Assembly: GCF_032062135.1 (NCBI RefSeq)
Contig: NC_092859.1
Coordinates: 125,672,173 to 125,736,172, forward strand
Direction of reading: 5' to 3'
Source of the DNA: Pyxicephalus adspersus
Taxonomy: Eukaryota > Chordata > Amphibia > Anura > Pyxicephalidae
DNA length: 64,000 bases
In this document: positions 12,388-26,870 of the stretch, one piece after another
Layout: every line of letters starts with the position of its first letter
How positions within the stretch are numbered: position 1 is the stretch's first letter
Program-made: the position numbers and the translations under genes
Notes under the pieces: model-generated
What the model was told of the DNA's origin: nothing
Databases searched by the model: none
Seen by the model: only the letters and a program-made list of their open reading frames with translations

Positions 12388-15300
12388 AAGAACATACAAA
12401 GCTAAACTATACATGTCCAAACTGTATACCAGACCCATAAAAGCCTGTATGATCTGTATGATGTTCTGGTAAAGGAATATTTTGTTTTGTAACATTTTAG
12501 TTTGTAATATATTTTAACAAGGATCCTGCTGTAGAGATCAGTTGTGATTAAGACTCAAAACATAAATTACATTTTTTTTTGTTTGAAAGAGGAAAAAAAT
12601 AGAGAACTGACAGTAAAGGTAAAACTCAACCTATTTTGCCAGCAGTTTTTCCACAGGGACCGCACATGACAAGACCCCAGGGAGAAGACTTTGCATGTAC
12701 ATAAAGTAAAGTTGTTTTCCTGCAGGCAACCTTGTGATTTCCACAATTCCAGAAGGATCAGCCTGGTAAATGAGATTTCTCTAAAAACAGGTTATAATTT
12801 TGTATGTATGAAAGATATTTTTTCATATTTCACAGCAGTTATTGGATGTTTAGCAGAAGGGTTTTCTATGTTTATTTTTGGAGACATTTAGTAAAACCTT
12901 TTTCTAATGTTGAATTTGGCTACTCTAACGTTTAAATTTTTGTTATTAAACGCTAAATTGTTAAACGCTGGCAAAAGCCTTGCAAAATAGTTAAGATCAA
13001 AATTAATGCGTCTGTTTTTTGTGCAAGCGTTTGACGTTTACAGACGTTTGGAAGCTCCATGTAGCTTCTTGGGTTGTTTTTGCCATTTAAACATCTCTAT
13101 AGACTAGTATTGCGAAAAAGAAAATACATTTTTCACAGCCAGTTGTTATTTTGTTAAATTTGGTTATGTGGTACGTTATCAGTTTCTGTATCCACTGCTA
13201 CTTTAAAGCTGATCTCCTGTCATTGCCTAACGTACAAAACATTTTTCTTGCTATGCTTGGCTGATCTATGGCCTCTATACCATAGTAAATAGGTTTGATA
13301 AAGGCGTAGTATGGTGGTAAGTTAATACCACTTTATTGGTGTTCTCTGCCTATGAAGGACAAAGTGAGTGTCTCTAGAAGGTGCATCTCCTGCTTTCTAT
13401 ATACGTCACCAGATCGCTAACACAGCTGATGTCCACACAGATTTCCGAGGAGAAAGGTAGTGATGGTGGAGGGATGCACTTTCCAGAGACATGGTCTCGT
13501 TACCATGCAATTGACAAGGTGACAGTGTCTTTCTAATGCATAACGTATGCAGTACAGCAATAAGTTATTAAAGTAGATAGTTTCTTCTCTTTACCCAACC
13601 CTTCTAACAGTACCTGTGTGAGGTGGTGTTGCAATCCTTTTATTGATCTTCCATTCATGCTATAGCTCTCTAGAATTTCAGGATAGAACATCCAAAAACG
13701 TAAGCTTCGTACAGATGCAATAGTCAAAAATCTAGCAGCTGTGCAACGGTCTCCCGACTTTTAGTGATCCATCTTGCAGGATTGCTAATCAACCATTAGG
13801 AATTACTGCTGTTGTTTCGGATTGGGAAAAGATAGCCTTAAACAACCCCCATGTTCACATACTGCTTGATGGCATAGTAGGAGGAATGATAGGATTTACT
13901 TTAAGCAGGAATGCACTTAACTTTGCATTCTTTCTTATGGATATTACATACTGCAAGATGAAGAAATTACTTTCTTTAAAGCTTTCTTTAAACCCTTCTA
14001 TATAAAGTAAAAATGGGCATGCTCTGATCTCCGGGGCATTTTTCCTCCTAGGGTAAAGAGATGCCGATCTTGCACCGTGAGGAACGATTTGGGTACATAT
14101 AATAAAAGAAAGCTGATTTGGTATATAGCCACATAAATGCCACATGTAGCCCATGTTCTGGTGAAGGGTTGTGGCACATGTGTTGCCAATTTATGATATT
14201 TTTCCTTATCTTCACTTTTAAATCAGTTTCTTTAGAAGAGAAATACATTGCAGCATATTTTCAGGTATTATTTTATAGAATGCACCAACTGCAATTTCAA
14301 AAGTTTTTTTTTTTTTATTGACCTTTCTGGAGTCAAATCAATAAGCCATACCCAGTCTCGTAAATAATATCTGGCTGGCACCTATTTGTTCATGTTTTCA
14401 TTACAGCTAGTCACACCTGACAGTGTGTTCTGGCCTGTGTATAAATATGATGGATGCTGTGTAGCTGGGAGGAGATGGCAGCTCTGAGTGTTACTGTTGC
14501 CGATGGCCTGTAGATTGTGAAATATTCTCCTGCTGTGCAGAGGTCTTCTGTGGGGCGGAACGCCATACCTCATAGCTTTGTACCTGTAATCTGGAACCGC
14601 GGGACATAAGCGGGGCTAGACAAGTCCGCTATACAAATAGCCCTTTGTTTCATAGACTTCTGTAATTGACATTTTTATGTATATGCTTCTGTATTTACAG
14701 GCAGCTCAATATTTGTCTCAGTTTTCTTGTTTATACAAAAGTTTACCTGCTTAGAATGACAGATTGACCTTAGCCTCATCTAAAATGTAACTGCAATTGT
14801 AATATTGCTGTCATTATGTCCAATTTCTAACACATTAGTGTACTTGACTTTCAGATTGTATGCAAATTTGTTAAAAGGTGGGCCTACACGTTCCTAGGTG
14901 CATTACTGCAACACACAGCATATGCATTGATGTGCTACATTGTCATTATTCCTAAAGGCACTCCAAATGCACCTTTACAGCACATTGCATTGCCACATAT
15001 TTCCTGCCCTTCACCCTGCTCTGCATGCACGGTTTACTATGCATTGTGCATATTGTTTAATATTTAACTAGGCACCGATGCAACGCCATGGATAGTGTGT
15101 GTGTGATTTTTTTTGTCCTACTGAATGTCTTCTCGCACAGGGGTGGGCATCTTGAAAAAGTGCTTCTTGTCACGAAGTTGAGACCCAGTTTAAGCAATAT
15201 CACCATTTTTCTGCAGTATTTACCCATCTTTGTGAAATATTAAAAAAAAACATTTTGCTCTGCTATAGCTGGTAGCAGTATATTATATCTTGTAACTTGC

Positions 15301-15523
15301 CAACAAAAGCCATGTCCTTATTGGAGGAAGATGTGAGCAGGCACCGGCCTACTAAGTGTAGGACATCAGGCTCTGAGCCACAGGTTTGTCACAGTGTGAC
15401 GTCTATTCATCCAACAACTACCATTTTATCTGAGCTTTTACATAGACCATTTCAGACTTGTTGGGGTTTTCAGACTTTTTCTTTGGTGTGGTCTTTACCT
15501 GAGATGAACAGAGGCTTGTATGG

Positions 15524-15830
15524 CCATTGTATTATTATTATTATTAATATTATAATACAGTATTTATCTAGCATCAACATATTATGCAGCACTCTGCAAA
15601 GTTTGTCATATCACTGTCACTCATATAGGCTCACAGTCTAATGTCCCTACCATAGTCATATTTCAGTAATAGTCTAAAGTCAATTTTTGAGGCAAAGCCA
15701 ATTAACCTAATTGCATGTTTTTGGCATGTGGGTGGAAACCGGAGTACCCAAAGGAAGCAAACGCAGGGATAACATTTAAACTCCATGCCCATAGTGTCCT
15801 GGCCGGGATCCATATTATTAGATTCCGCCA
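15524..15830 (-). mobile_element. tRNA-headed SINE, minus-strand copy
   Basis: Reverse-strand copy of the 8640-8990 SINE. ATT repeats (15530-15547) form the tail; TTAACCTAATTGCATG and GGTGGAAACCGGAGTACCC are the body. The head is partly lost near 15820. Confidence 0.75.
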
Positions 15831-16991
15831 TGTTCAGAAGCAAGTATATTTGTAACCATTCTGATTTTTCAGTGGAGCAGCCAGCTGCAAAAGGTTAATG
15901 TCATTCTGAAACATTCGTGTCAGTCTGCAGGTAGGCCGCGCTGCGTCTCCTGAATTTCAAAGCAAATGTTCATGTTTGACTAAACGGTTACATAGCCTGA
16001 CTGCAATATTTTTTGTCTGGTGTCACCACATAGCTTTTGTTTGAGATGTTTTGAATTCTGTCAGGTGATGAAATAAACCTTTTACTCCCTATGAAGATGA
16101 TGCATCTAAATTTCATAGATGTGGATGGTGTAGCAGAAGCTGTTTAGTTGTGTGACAGATAGGGAAACTGCTTTTTTTATTATTTTTATTCATTTGAGGT
16201 GAAATCTACTAAAAGTAAAAGGTTACAGTACCTGTCCTCAATATTTATTATCAATACACAAGTTTGTTTACATCCTTTTCAAGCACCAAAACAAAATAGA
16301 TATGTTTTGACAGCTATTTTATATAAAGTAATTGCTCTGTAAGCATTTTATATTCAACAAATATGGTACTTAAAGAACATCTGATGTCACCAGTTGGAGG
16401 GATGCAGAATTTTCAATGAAAAAATGGTAACTGCAGCTAGGAAGCTGGATTACTTGTAAACTTTGCTGGACATTGCTGGGAGGAATGGACTAAGGCTTTG
16501 ACATGATTTTTTTCTAAGGTTCTGTAGACAAGGCTATGCTTTCTTTATCCAAAGTAGTGTTTCTTTACCTCATGGGGGAATGCTTAAAATAAATTTCAGG
16601 TGTTCAGAGAATCCCTACAGTGCTCTCCTCAGCCCCCTTTAGCTGTGTGCACCACCCACCACTTTTCAGTAACCACATACCTATTTTTGTGTTGTTACTG
16701 ATAAGTTGGATCACAGTACAGAGGCCACCACCCACCTACAATTTCATGACATCCATCTTAAAAAAATGTCTGGGTTGAGCACTGCCCCACTATAACTACT
16801 AAATCCACAGCACATTAGTTTGGTGTTCAGTAGGAAGAATGCCTCTTACATTGCTGGCTAGTGGGAAGGATGTCAGATCACTAGTGCCACTTTAAACTGA
16901 CCTAGGTGGTACAAATTGATCATTACTCAAGAAACCCCAGTTGAGCAGGGTTTTCACTGCAAAAGGAGGAACTTTGTCACAGTGTCTGTCC

Positions 16992-17236
16992 CAGTGTTTC
17001 CTTACCAGGGTTCTGTGGAACCTTAGGGTTTTTCCAGAGGTTGCTAGGGGTTCCTTGACCAAAATGTGCCTCTCAGGTCAGTTTGTGACACCTATTATCT
17101 TTTTGGCTATCTGTAAGGATGACATTCTTCCCAATGACCTGCAGTGTAGGAGGCGTTCCTCCACTGACCACCACACTAATATACTGCGAGTTGTGCATTT
17201 AATAATTTTAGGGGTTCCATGAAAACCTGAAAATTA
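16992..17236. repeat. Dispersed repeat, hAT-like MITE copy
   Basis: CAGTGTTTCCTTACCAGGG, then CCAGAGGTTGCTAGGGGTTC, CAGTTTGTGACACC and TTTTGGCTATCTGTAAGGAT. Shared with 24549-24780 and 41510-41680. Confidence 0.65.
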
Positions 17237-17641
17237 TTTCAAAGATTCCTATAAGTGTTTTGGATGGAATGGGGAAATGTTTAGAACCCCTGTCAAGTTT
17301 TACTGGTATCTGGGACTGTTTTCTGTGCTGGAAATGTCCTTTTACCAGATTGGATGTTTGCTTTGTTTCCCTGCTGCAGTGTTCCCTAACAGACACCAAA
17401 GCTTTCCTCTACTGATTCTTGTAACACTTGCCTGTGTATGAACTGCACTCTTATTCCTGTAACACATACCTGATTTTATAGGAATGTATTGTTTCATATT
17501 GTGTCCCAGTAATATCTTCAGCTCAACTCAGAATTTTATCAAATATGATATGTTCAAGACATGTTGTGTCTAATGAGATTGTTGAACATAAATACACTGT
17601 CCTGTTTATTTCTGAACATTTCATGATTTATTGTGTTACAG

Positions 17642-17760
17642 GCAATTTAATCTTCGGATGAAGAGGGATACATCTCTTTTCTCTCCTGACTTCAAGCTAG
17701 AAATGGGAGGAGAAACTATGAATTATGATACATCCCATATATACAGCGGTCAGATCTTTG
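17642..17760 (+). CDS. ADAM10: ADAM10 exon 3, prodomain
   Basis: Preceded by TTACAG and followed by GTGAGT. The first base completes a codon begun in the missing exon 2, so the upstream exon must end with two bases of a codon. Reads [20 protein letters not shown] and continues to [12 protein letters not shown], matching human [20 protein letters not shown]. It is the most upstream ADAM10 exon found; the last base is the first of a glycine codon completed in exon 4. Confidence 0.95.
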
Positions 17761-20700
17761 GTGAGTTGCATTGGATTTTCCACTTTTAAACTGCACATAG
17801 TTTCACTTTTTGTATTAGCAGTGTGGTGGCATACTAGCTAGCTGAGTTTGTATGTTGCTCTTACTCTCGTGTGTTCTGGTTTAATACCAAAATTGAAAAA
17901 ACTAGTTTATAGCCTTCCAGACTAATAAACACTAACTTTTGTAATGTCACAATGGTTGTGGGAACCTAAAATGGTAAGATCCTGTACGCAAATGACTTTC
18001 TATGAATAAAAATGGAACATGTGAGTGCTATGTAATCAAATGCAACGATTAGTAAAACTGATGGTGTGTGCTATATGCCTGAAATAAAAGCCAGGAGTGT
18101 AAGCTGGTACAGTGAAAAAGGTTCACTCTGGACTTATTCAGGTATCTTATTGTGCTGCTTACATCTCATATCACATATTACAGGCCAGTGCCAAACTGGC
18201 AGTTTTTAGAGCTTGGTGTCTATAGGCTGTGTCATTCCAGCATTTCTTTAGTTTCAGGGAAAATAAGGAGTTGGGTAGGTAAGAAAACCCACAGTTATTG
18301 CTATTGTTCTGTTTCTGATACGTTTGTGTGCATTTTTTATGATCTTTTTCTTATCCTCTTTAATGAAATAAACATTTTACTGCCTCTTGAATCCTTATAT
18401 TAAAATAGATGATCTCGGCATGCAATCCTAGTTTATATGCCTTGCCATGTTCCATAATTAGGATGACCTTTTTTTTTTTTTTAAAGGGATTCTGTATTTG
18501 ACAGTAAACATAGGCCCATGGACCTTTTTCTATATCCATAACATTGAGGCTTTGTGGTCCCCATAGAACAATATAACATTCATCATCTGAAAAAACCATT
18601 GGCAGTTATTGGCTCACAAGATTTCAGGGAAGCTCAACAGGTCCTTCCCCATACAGATACTGACCAAAGACTGACTGAAAAGAAAGTCTCTACACTTTAA
18701 ATCCTAGAATATACTGAATATGGGAAATTTAAAGTTAATGTCTCTTAATTAAAAAAAAAAAAAAAGAAAAAAAGATAAAATGTAGACAACACAACTATAA
18801 AGGGAAACCTAATACATATAACTCTGATATAAATCTGTTTGCTTTTAAATAAAAGTACATATAAAACAATTATAAAGGTTGTCAACATTGATTTCTTGTG
18901 TATGATGTTTGAAACCTGTGTCAGCAGGTTCTTATTGACTTCAATGGAATGGTTTTGCTTTGTGTTTCTTTGGATGCTGCAGGTCCTATTGAGGGAAAAA
19001 CGGGTCAAACACATTGTCAGCTCATGCATTTAAACGACCCTGTGTTCTAATGGAAAAGGCCAAGTGTGACGTAAACGTTCGTCTGCGTGAGCCATTAGGA
19101 ATGTTGGTTGTCTAGCTGAATCTTTGACTTCAAAGCTTTCTGAAATACTGATATAGAACTACTATATAAATAAGGAATTCTGACTCTTATTTACGGCATG
19201 CTGGTTCCAGGTCAGTGGTTCAGAAACATATAGGCTAGTAACAGTAAAGCAACCAACATAATTAGAAGGCTTTTAAAAGCAGACCACATACTTTTTGTTT
19301 TACAGGTGTACCTTAAAAAGAGAAAGGTGAGTCTGCTGCAGAAAGAAAGTGCCGGTATCTACAGGTTCCTCCACATACCTGCAGCAGCCACCGAGGCCTT
19401 TCTGGCCAAGCTAAATCTTCAGCTGTTTTGTCAATTGTCTCAAAACTTCCTAATGGTGCTGAATGAATAGTGTTAATCCCTCCCAGCATATACTGGCAAG
19501 CAAAAATTCCCATTATAGTAATGGGCCAGTAAGTGTGAGAGACTGAAATTAACAATAAACTGTATCCTAAGGTATTGGCGCATTCCCTATCAGAATGGCC
19601 TAGCAGTCATCTGTATGGAGAATGTTTCTTAGGCTGCTGCAGGTATGTCCATGCACCTCTTGGTAAATGGTTTTCATATGTACATAAATGTGCACCCCTT
19701 TCTTCATCAGTCACAATGTTTCTAAATATTTAATTAAACCTTGCCAGAACACATTTGTACGTCCTTTAAAAAAAGTTTTTTTTTTTTAATATTGAAATAT
19801 TATGTTTGGTTTCAACAGGGGAACAAGGAACCATGAGTCATGGATCTGTATTGAACGGAAGGTTTGAAGGCTTTATTAAGACGCCTCAAGGCACCTTTTA
19901 TGTGGAGCCAGCAGAGAGATATTTTAAGGACCGAGCCAATTCATTTCATTCTGTCATGTATCATGAGGATGATGTTAGTAAGTATTGTGTGCTTTATGTA
20001 TTATTGACATATAAGGTTGTGGTACCATTTCATAATGGTACTTCAGTTTATGAAATCAGAAAACATAGAACTCCTATAGGTTATTTTAACATGGACTTAA
20101 CTTGAAAATCTCAGAACTCCTCCCAAATCTCAGAACTCGCATATCCCAAAAGCTTGTAAAAAGCTAGAGAAGTGATCTTTGTGGAGATTAAGGAATGATG
20201 GAGTTTCTCATTCACTTTTGTGGAGTTTGTAGTTGTGCCTGCACACTAAAGTTTGGGGGGGGGGGGGGGGAAACCAAATCAGAACCAAATCAGAACCAAA
20301 TCATTAAAATAAATACTGTCCAGTATGGCAGAATGCCTTTGTACAGATTTTTTCTTTCCTTTTTTTTTATTTTTTATTTTTTATTTTTTCCGCTTTATTT
20401 GCAGTCTGTTTTATTTATTTTCTGCTAGGGGCAGGTAGGGTCCCATGCTAAAACGAAGCTTAGATTTTATTACTTCTGTTGGGATCCTTGAAGATCCATT
20501 TCAGTTTGAATGATATGATCATATGGAAAAGAGCTTCAAGTAAGCCTAGCTATTGTATGGTTGGTCATAAGGTAAGTGGCTACAGTTAGGAATGTAGTTG
20601 AGTCTTGTGGTTAGATTATTAGGTCCTAGGGCCAGGTTTTAGGAATAAGCCTATCGTATACAGTGAGGGTTAGGAATGAGATTATGTTCCAGAAAAAAGT

Positions 20701-23700
20701 GGTAGAAGTTTATAGAGTTGAATCTAAAGCCAAAATGATTCCAAATGAAATTAGGAAATTCAGAAGTATCAGTGTTTTGACTTTAACTCATTATAGTGAG
20801 CATTACATTTTTTTTTCTTTGCACAATAACCTTTTGATTGGGAAGCATTTATATTTTAGAAGCTATATCCCTACAAGTCTGTAATATGTCCTGTTTTGAA
20901 TCTAAGCCAGATGGTTCTGCTGTAGCCCCATGGAGTGTTTTTCCTAAACCACAGCTTCAGATTTGCCTTTTGTTATCATTCTAATTATTCAATGATAAAC
21001 TTCACTAAAACTTCTCCATTCTGGCATTTTCATTTTAGTAAGTTGATGCAGTATCTATGTAGTAACATTGACTGACACTGCTGACATATGGCGGATAATA
21101 AAATATTTATGTTCTTAAATACAAGTGAGCCTTGAAAAAGATTTTGTTTTACTATTCTGCGGTGCCCACAAGGACCTCTGTTTGATCACTAAAGTTGTAC
21201 CAAAGGTAATTGCCATTTCTGGAGGGCTGTGTTTGATTTTAGATTAATTGTCATGTTTTTGCACTCCAGTAATCCTTTTTTTTATTTAATTTAAGGTAGG
21301 CAAATCCTTCTTTAGGAGGTAAATTAACTCAGCTCACACTTTGGTACTGGTTTTCATAGTCTTTATTATCAATCTTTGATCTTTGCTCCAAAGCATGCCA
21401 ATATTAGACATCATCTACTTGTGTTTCAAGTGGTGTATAATATGTTAAAGCTGAACTCCAGGCTAAACAAATGTTGTCTAAATACAAAAGTCATATGTAT
21501 TCTTACTTAAATATTGGTGTTTTTATGTATTTCTTCCAGAGCTAGAAACCAACAATAAACAGCTCCCCTTTCTGTAATAAACCAGATAATAGACAAGTGT
21601 AATCGACCTCTGCCCTCTCTCTATATTGTGACTGTTTTTGCATCTTCTCCCTATGTAAGTTTTCTATGGAAGCCTGTAGTAAGAGCAGCAACTAGGCCCC
21701 TCTTTCAACTCTAATCTCTGTACAGCAAAGTCTTATAATTTGTTTTAAAATACTGCATAACTTGTGACTTGCATTGTGATAATTTGTATACAATTCACTA
21801 GGCTACCATAACTATTAATTTTTAAGAGTGTATCAGACCCCTAGCTGGATAGCGGATAGCCTCTTCAGTTGATGAGCAACAAAAGTTCTGACCCACTGCG
21901 ATTAACTGTTATCCATTAACTGTTCTCCACCTGCTGAAAGAATACCTTGGGGAACTACTTCCAGACAATACAACTACTTACAGAATCAGTGGGTTTCTTT
22001 TGCTGGGTTGTTAAAAGAAAAATTCTGCTCATTAGATTGAAGAAGAATTTTCTACATTTGTCTATATTAATATTAAAAAAAAAAAATTTAAAACTATTTT
22101 AAGGAAAACATTTTAGACTACGTTTCGGAATTTTCTACATTCTAGGTTTCTGTAATTTCTACATTATTGATTGCTTCTCATTAAAGCACTGTTAGATTCC
22201 AAAATACTTTATGGACCAAGGACGTTCTTAGAATAAGTAGTGATGAGATCCTATTTCCTTTGTTGGGCCACAGATGAATAAAAAACTGACACATTTTACC
22301 TCTTCCCCATTAAAACTAAATCTATTGGGGTGAGTTAGGACTTTCAATGTGAGGTTAGAAGGTCAAGGGTGGAGCTGCTTGTGTATTACACTGGATGGGT
22401 TAGACTGGCTTACACACTCATCCTTCCCTCTCCAGTCTGAATACTGTGATGCTGGGGAGTCACAGAAAGCTAAAATAATGAGTGCTTAATGTATCTAAAT
22501 TGGCTGTATTTAATTAACAAAAAAGCCTTATTAATTGTTTTTATCCAGGCATTTAGTTCTTTTTATACCAGCCTTTATTTCCCTTTTGTAGCAGTTCAGG
22601 GTCCTTTCACACTAGCCCAGTCTGCTGCTGAGAGTTAGAGAACCAGATTTGAATGGACTGCCCAACACACCCAAACTGACCCAGAACTGTTCATGCAGCA
22701 CTTTTGTTAGAGCAGTGTGCCACAGTGTGTGCCAGTGCATCAGTTGCCATTGCATTGCCTCAATGATGTGAATAGGCCATCTGTTATTTCACTGTGCAAA
22801 AACGGTCTGCTTGACCAGTTATGAGATCAAGAAGAGTAACTTCCAACCTTTCCACTTTACATTATTAACAAATTAAACAACTAAAGTATTTTGCCATTCC
22901 TGGTTCCTCTTTTACCCCTTCATCAAAACGTACGCCACGTAGACGCTTTCAATAATTGTTGTTGGAAAGGATCTTTCACAATCCTTTCCAACAACAACAG
23001 ACCGAACGAGCGCTGTACATACAGCGCTGCTCTGCTCCATGGAGACGGGAGGGGGGAGAACAACGAAGTGGCACCCCATTGCGCACTCTTCCCCCTTCAC
23101 TTGTATTACAATCAATTGTGGATCCGCCGGGACGGCTCCATGAACGACGAGAGCTGTACACACGTCAGATTCTCATCTGATATCATCCCTGAGGCACAAC
23201 TCTCATATCTGGCCATTGCCCTCTCAACTACATAAAAAAAACTTCAGGAAGCTTTTTTGGTTATCAGATGTACAGGAAGTAATTGTTAATTATTATGTCT
23301 GTACATTTCAGCACACAGAGGGTGGACTTTATTTTAGATGTCTTGTTGAAAGGAGGAATCGGCTGTTGCCATGACAGAATCATTAGGAGGGATAGCAGTC
23401 CAATTAGAGCTAATAATAATGTGGTCTCCCAGGTCAACTGATCCGTCATTGCAGCTTGTGATGTTTGTAAGTAGTAGTAATAGGCTGATGACTCAATTGG
23501 AGATTTTGTTCTTAGCATAATGGAGAGCGGGGAGCTAATAGGTGCCTTCAGATACTGCTATTCCTAGCTTTATTCCAGAGAGCAGTCAGGAAGCATGTCT
23601 GGCCTCCATGCCTTCTTACTCTAATATAACATTTTACTTGCATGCAATTCTGCATTTACTCTACAAAGTCACCGGCATGTATGCCCCATAATCCTCTGAC

Positions 23701-25016
23701 TTGTGTGTGTGAGCAGAGACATACACCTTTGCGATTCCACAGTACTGTTTTGTGCTAATGTTTTCTTTGTACACTTAACCAGTGGCTTTTTTTCCCCTTC
23801 TTCCTGTGTTAAGATATAGAGAGTACTTAAAAATGCCATGGTTGTAAAGTTGGTCCACAGTGCTCTTTGTGTGCAAGTTCATCACTTTGTTCTACTCTGC
23901 AGCCGTGCATTGCTTAGTGTAGCAGTTTATAAATTATTTAATTTGGGTTTTACAAAATAAATTGTGTGGATGACCTTTTCTTGCCACCGAATAATCTTTT
24001 AATCTCACCTTGGGTTGTGTTTTGGTTTATTTTAGCATTTGTAAGCCAATAGGATTTTTTCATAAATGAATAAGGAAATGCTTGTTAACACAACAATTTG
24101 CCCTGTGATTTTTGCATTCATAGGCATTGAGTTTAAGCAGCTAACGTTTAATTGTTTTTTCATGTTCATTTTAGTTTTGTGTTAAATGGTGTGAGGGGTT
24201 AACTCCTCCATTTTCAGCACAACTTTTCACTGGGGATCCTATTACCTTTGTTACATGGACAATAGGACAGGAAGACAGACAACCTTGGAAACATGAAAAC
24301 TTCATCCCCCCCCCCTTTTATCCAACCTAAAGTAAAGCTAGAATCTTCATCTTTTGTATTGCTCCCTGTTTAGTGATTTTTCTTGCTCCTGTTACCTAAT
24401 CATTTTTCTATGCCCTCTCATTCCTCTCCGTTTTTGCTAGTGGGTTCTATGTAGAGCTTGTCTACAATATTGGATGAAAGGCAGAACATCTTCTACCTAC
24501 ATTAAAAGGATAGGATCAGGAGTGCTTTCTGATTTGTTGGTGGGCTCTGTTGAACCCCAGGGTTCCTCCAGAGGTTTTTACGGGTTCCTTGAACAATTTG
24601 TTGCTCTTAGGTCAGTTTAGGTGACACCGATGATCCTTTTGGCCATCTGTAAGGGTGATATAGTGACCGGTGGAAAGAATGTGCTATAAACTGTGGATAT
24701 AGTAATTATAGCAGGGGTTTGTTAGGGCCCGAAAGTTATTTCAAGGGTTCCCTCATGTTAAAAAGGATGAGAGGCGCTGATCTAGAGTACAGACTGCTAA
24801 TTTTGGCTTTTGTAAATTGTATTCTATGTGTGGACTGAACCTGCATGTGTAAATGCCACATTATGTCTTCCTTCAATGTAGAAGTGTATTGCTATTATTA
24901 TTATTATAATATAATATGCTTATTCCAGCTGCCAGTAAACAATAAAATGATCAAAATTAGGAATCTAAACTATAAAAAACACTAACATGATCAATAAAAA
25001 TTGTGATATATACCTA

Positions 25017-25064
<48 letters not shown>

Positions 25065-26837
25065 ACATTGTGAGTGGATCGTTTATCTGGTTTGAACCCC
25101 ATTTTATCCAGTGGTCCATTGAGGCACTGGTATGGGTGTGCATGACAGTCCCAGCAGATGAGCTGTTTCTGAAATACTCATACCTGCCCATCTGGCACCA
25201 AAAAGCATGCCAACTTGGGTAAAATCTGATTTAGGTAATTGCAATAACAAGCAGTGGAATGTGTGTACCTATTAACGTGGCCAATGAGTGTACCTAGGAA
25301 TGTATCGCAACTATATCCTAGTCCTGTAGTATGATTGCACTGATTTGTTGTCCAGCAAAAATAGGGGACTGAAACTTGTAAAGCAGAATTCAGTCTTAAT
25401 AAACAGTTTATGTACTATTCATTTATTTAACCAATCACCTAAAAGTTCACATGGTTTTTATTTTACTCTGAATGTATTTAGAAAATTCTAAATTGGAAAA
25501 TATTTTTTTCTACCACAAGATGAATTTGTGATTAATCTCATAGATAGAAAGTTTCCTACCAATAGTGATTTAGGATACGTTTAATGAGTTTTCAACAAAA
25601 GCTCTTTGAGCCTTGGGAGTTTTGTAACCTCCTTAAATTTCTTCCTTCCAGAGTATCCTCATAAATATGGAGCTCAGGGGGGATGTGCAGATCACTCTGT
25701 TTTTGAAAGAATGAAATTATATCAGATGTCGGCTCAAGCTGCACCGGAAAAGCAGGTAAGGCCTGATGTTTTTTATTTTTTTACTTTTTTTCTTCATTGC
25801 ATTAAAGTACTAATTGGCCACTATGCCTTGTGATGCTTAAATGATAAGTACATGCTGAGGAATGCTCTCTGCCCTTATGCAGCTGATTTTTTTTAATATA
25901 GTTAATTAAATGTGGGTTAATCTAAAATTTACAAACTTAGACTGTGGGGGGTAATTTTTGATAATTTCTAAATGTATCTAAGGGCTATTTTTTTTAGACT
26001 TTAGGTAATTTTCGCACACTGACCAGAGCCGCAGGACACGTCCTGGCTCGTGGAGGTGTGCGGGCTGTGTCCCTGCACACAACCCGCCCACTCTCCCATT
26101 GGAGGCTCAGATCTGTGATGAGAGAGTGGCCGGGGTTATTCCATCATGACATCACGTTCAGTGGCGTCATGATGGCATAACCCCGCCCACTCTCCCATCG
26201 GCCCAGCCCCCTTTTCAAATTTTATTATGTGGCCCCTGACTGAAAAGGTTTGCCCACCCCTGAGATAGACAATGTCCCTTCTGCAGTAAGCACTCTTACC
26301 TGCCTGATTGCTGTCTCTTCTGTACAAATTCACACATCTCGGCTTCCCCCGTGGGTGCTAGGAATTGATGGACTGTGGGAGTTACGTCATGCCTCCCTGG
26401 CCAATGAAGATAGCCAAGATCAAAATAAAGAAGATGGCGGCACCTGTGATTGAGCGGGAACGAGTTTCTCCCTAGTGTGAAGGATTACATATTACAGAGG
26501 CTCTGAAGCCTAATTTAAAGAGTTTATTGTAACTCAACACATATGGCATATCTGGACAGAAGGTTAGGGTAGCAAAGTAACAGTAGTTTTCATCCAACTT
26601 AACCCATCATAGCCAACAATATACAACCCTTTTTTTTTTTTTTGACGGGTGGTTTTAAACCCCCCCCTTTTTTTATTATTATTATTATTATTATTCTGTG
26701 TTCATTCCCCCACCTCCTAGATTGTAAGCTCTTTAGGGCAGAGTCCTCTCCTCCTGTGTCACTGTATTTGTTTGCCATTTTCAACCCCTATTTAATGTAC
26801 AGTGCTGCATACTATGTTGGCGCTATATAAATCCTGT

Positions 26838-26870
<33 letters not shown>

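Larger units (their letters stand above)
1..17641. other. Upstream region: ADAM10 intron sequence and repeats
   Basis: No ADAM10 exon was found here. Contents: hAT-like fragment (270-345), inverted repeat (482-556), frog repeat fragment (5215-5340), TG repeat, orphan exon (5379-5536), C/A homopolymers near 7770-7810, a SINE (8640-8990) and SINE/LINE tail (9711-9840), N gap (10999-11104), hairpin (11540-11576), TTAA-flanked element (11883-12387), a second SINE (15524-15830) and a dispersed repeat (16992-17236). The remaining open frames are short and coding-unlike. Whether all of it is the intron before exon 3 depends on where exon 2 lies. Confidence 0.7.
19978..25651 (+). other. ADAM10: ADAM10 intron 4
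   Basis: GTAAGT to TTCCTTCCAG, 5.7 kb. Holds a poly-G tract (20256-20270), a foldback repeat (22895-23180), an hAT-like copy (24549-24780), an AT repeat (25021-25057) and a Tc1-like fragment (25085-25300). No coding exon recognised. Confidence 0.85.

Noticed and set aside
13441..13518. Possible small exon after CACACAG reading ISEEKGSDGGGMHFPETW
   Set aside because: Short, donor GTGACA is weak, no similarity to ADAM10 or another protein, and phases do not fit.
15297..15641. 114-codon open frame
   Set aside because: Its 3' half lies in the tail of a minus-strand SINE; the rest has no homology or splice support.
22891..23235. Four overlapping open frames (up to 114 codons)
   Set aside because: GC-rich foldback MITE explains the lack of stops on both strands.
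25021..25057. AT repeats as regulatory sites or origins
   Set aside because: Simple microsatellites with no associated motif; similar tracts occur at 36775, 45219 and 61680.
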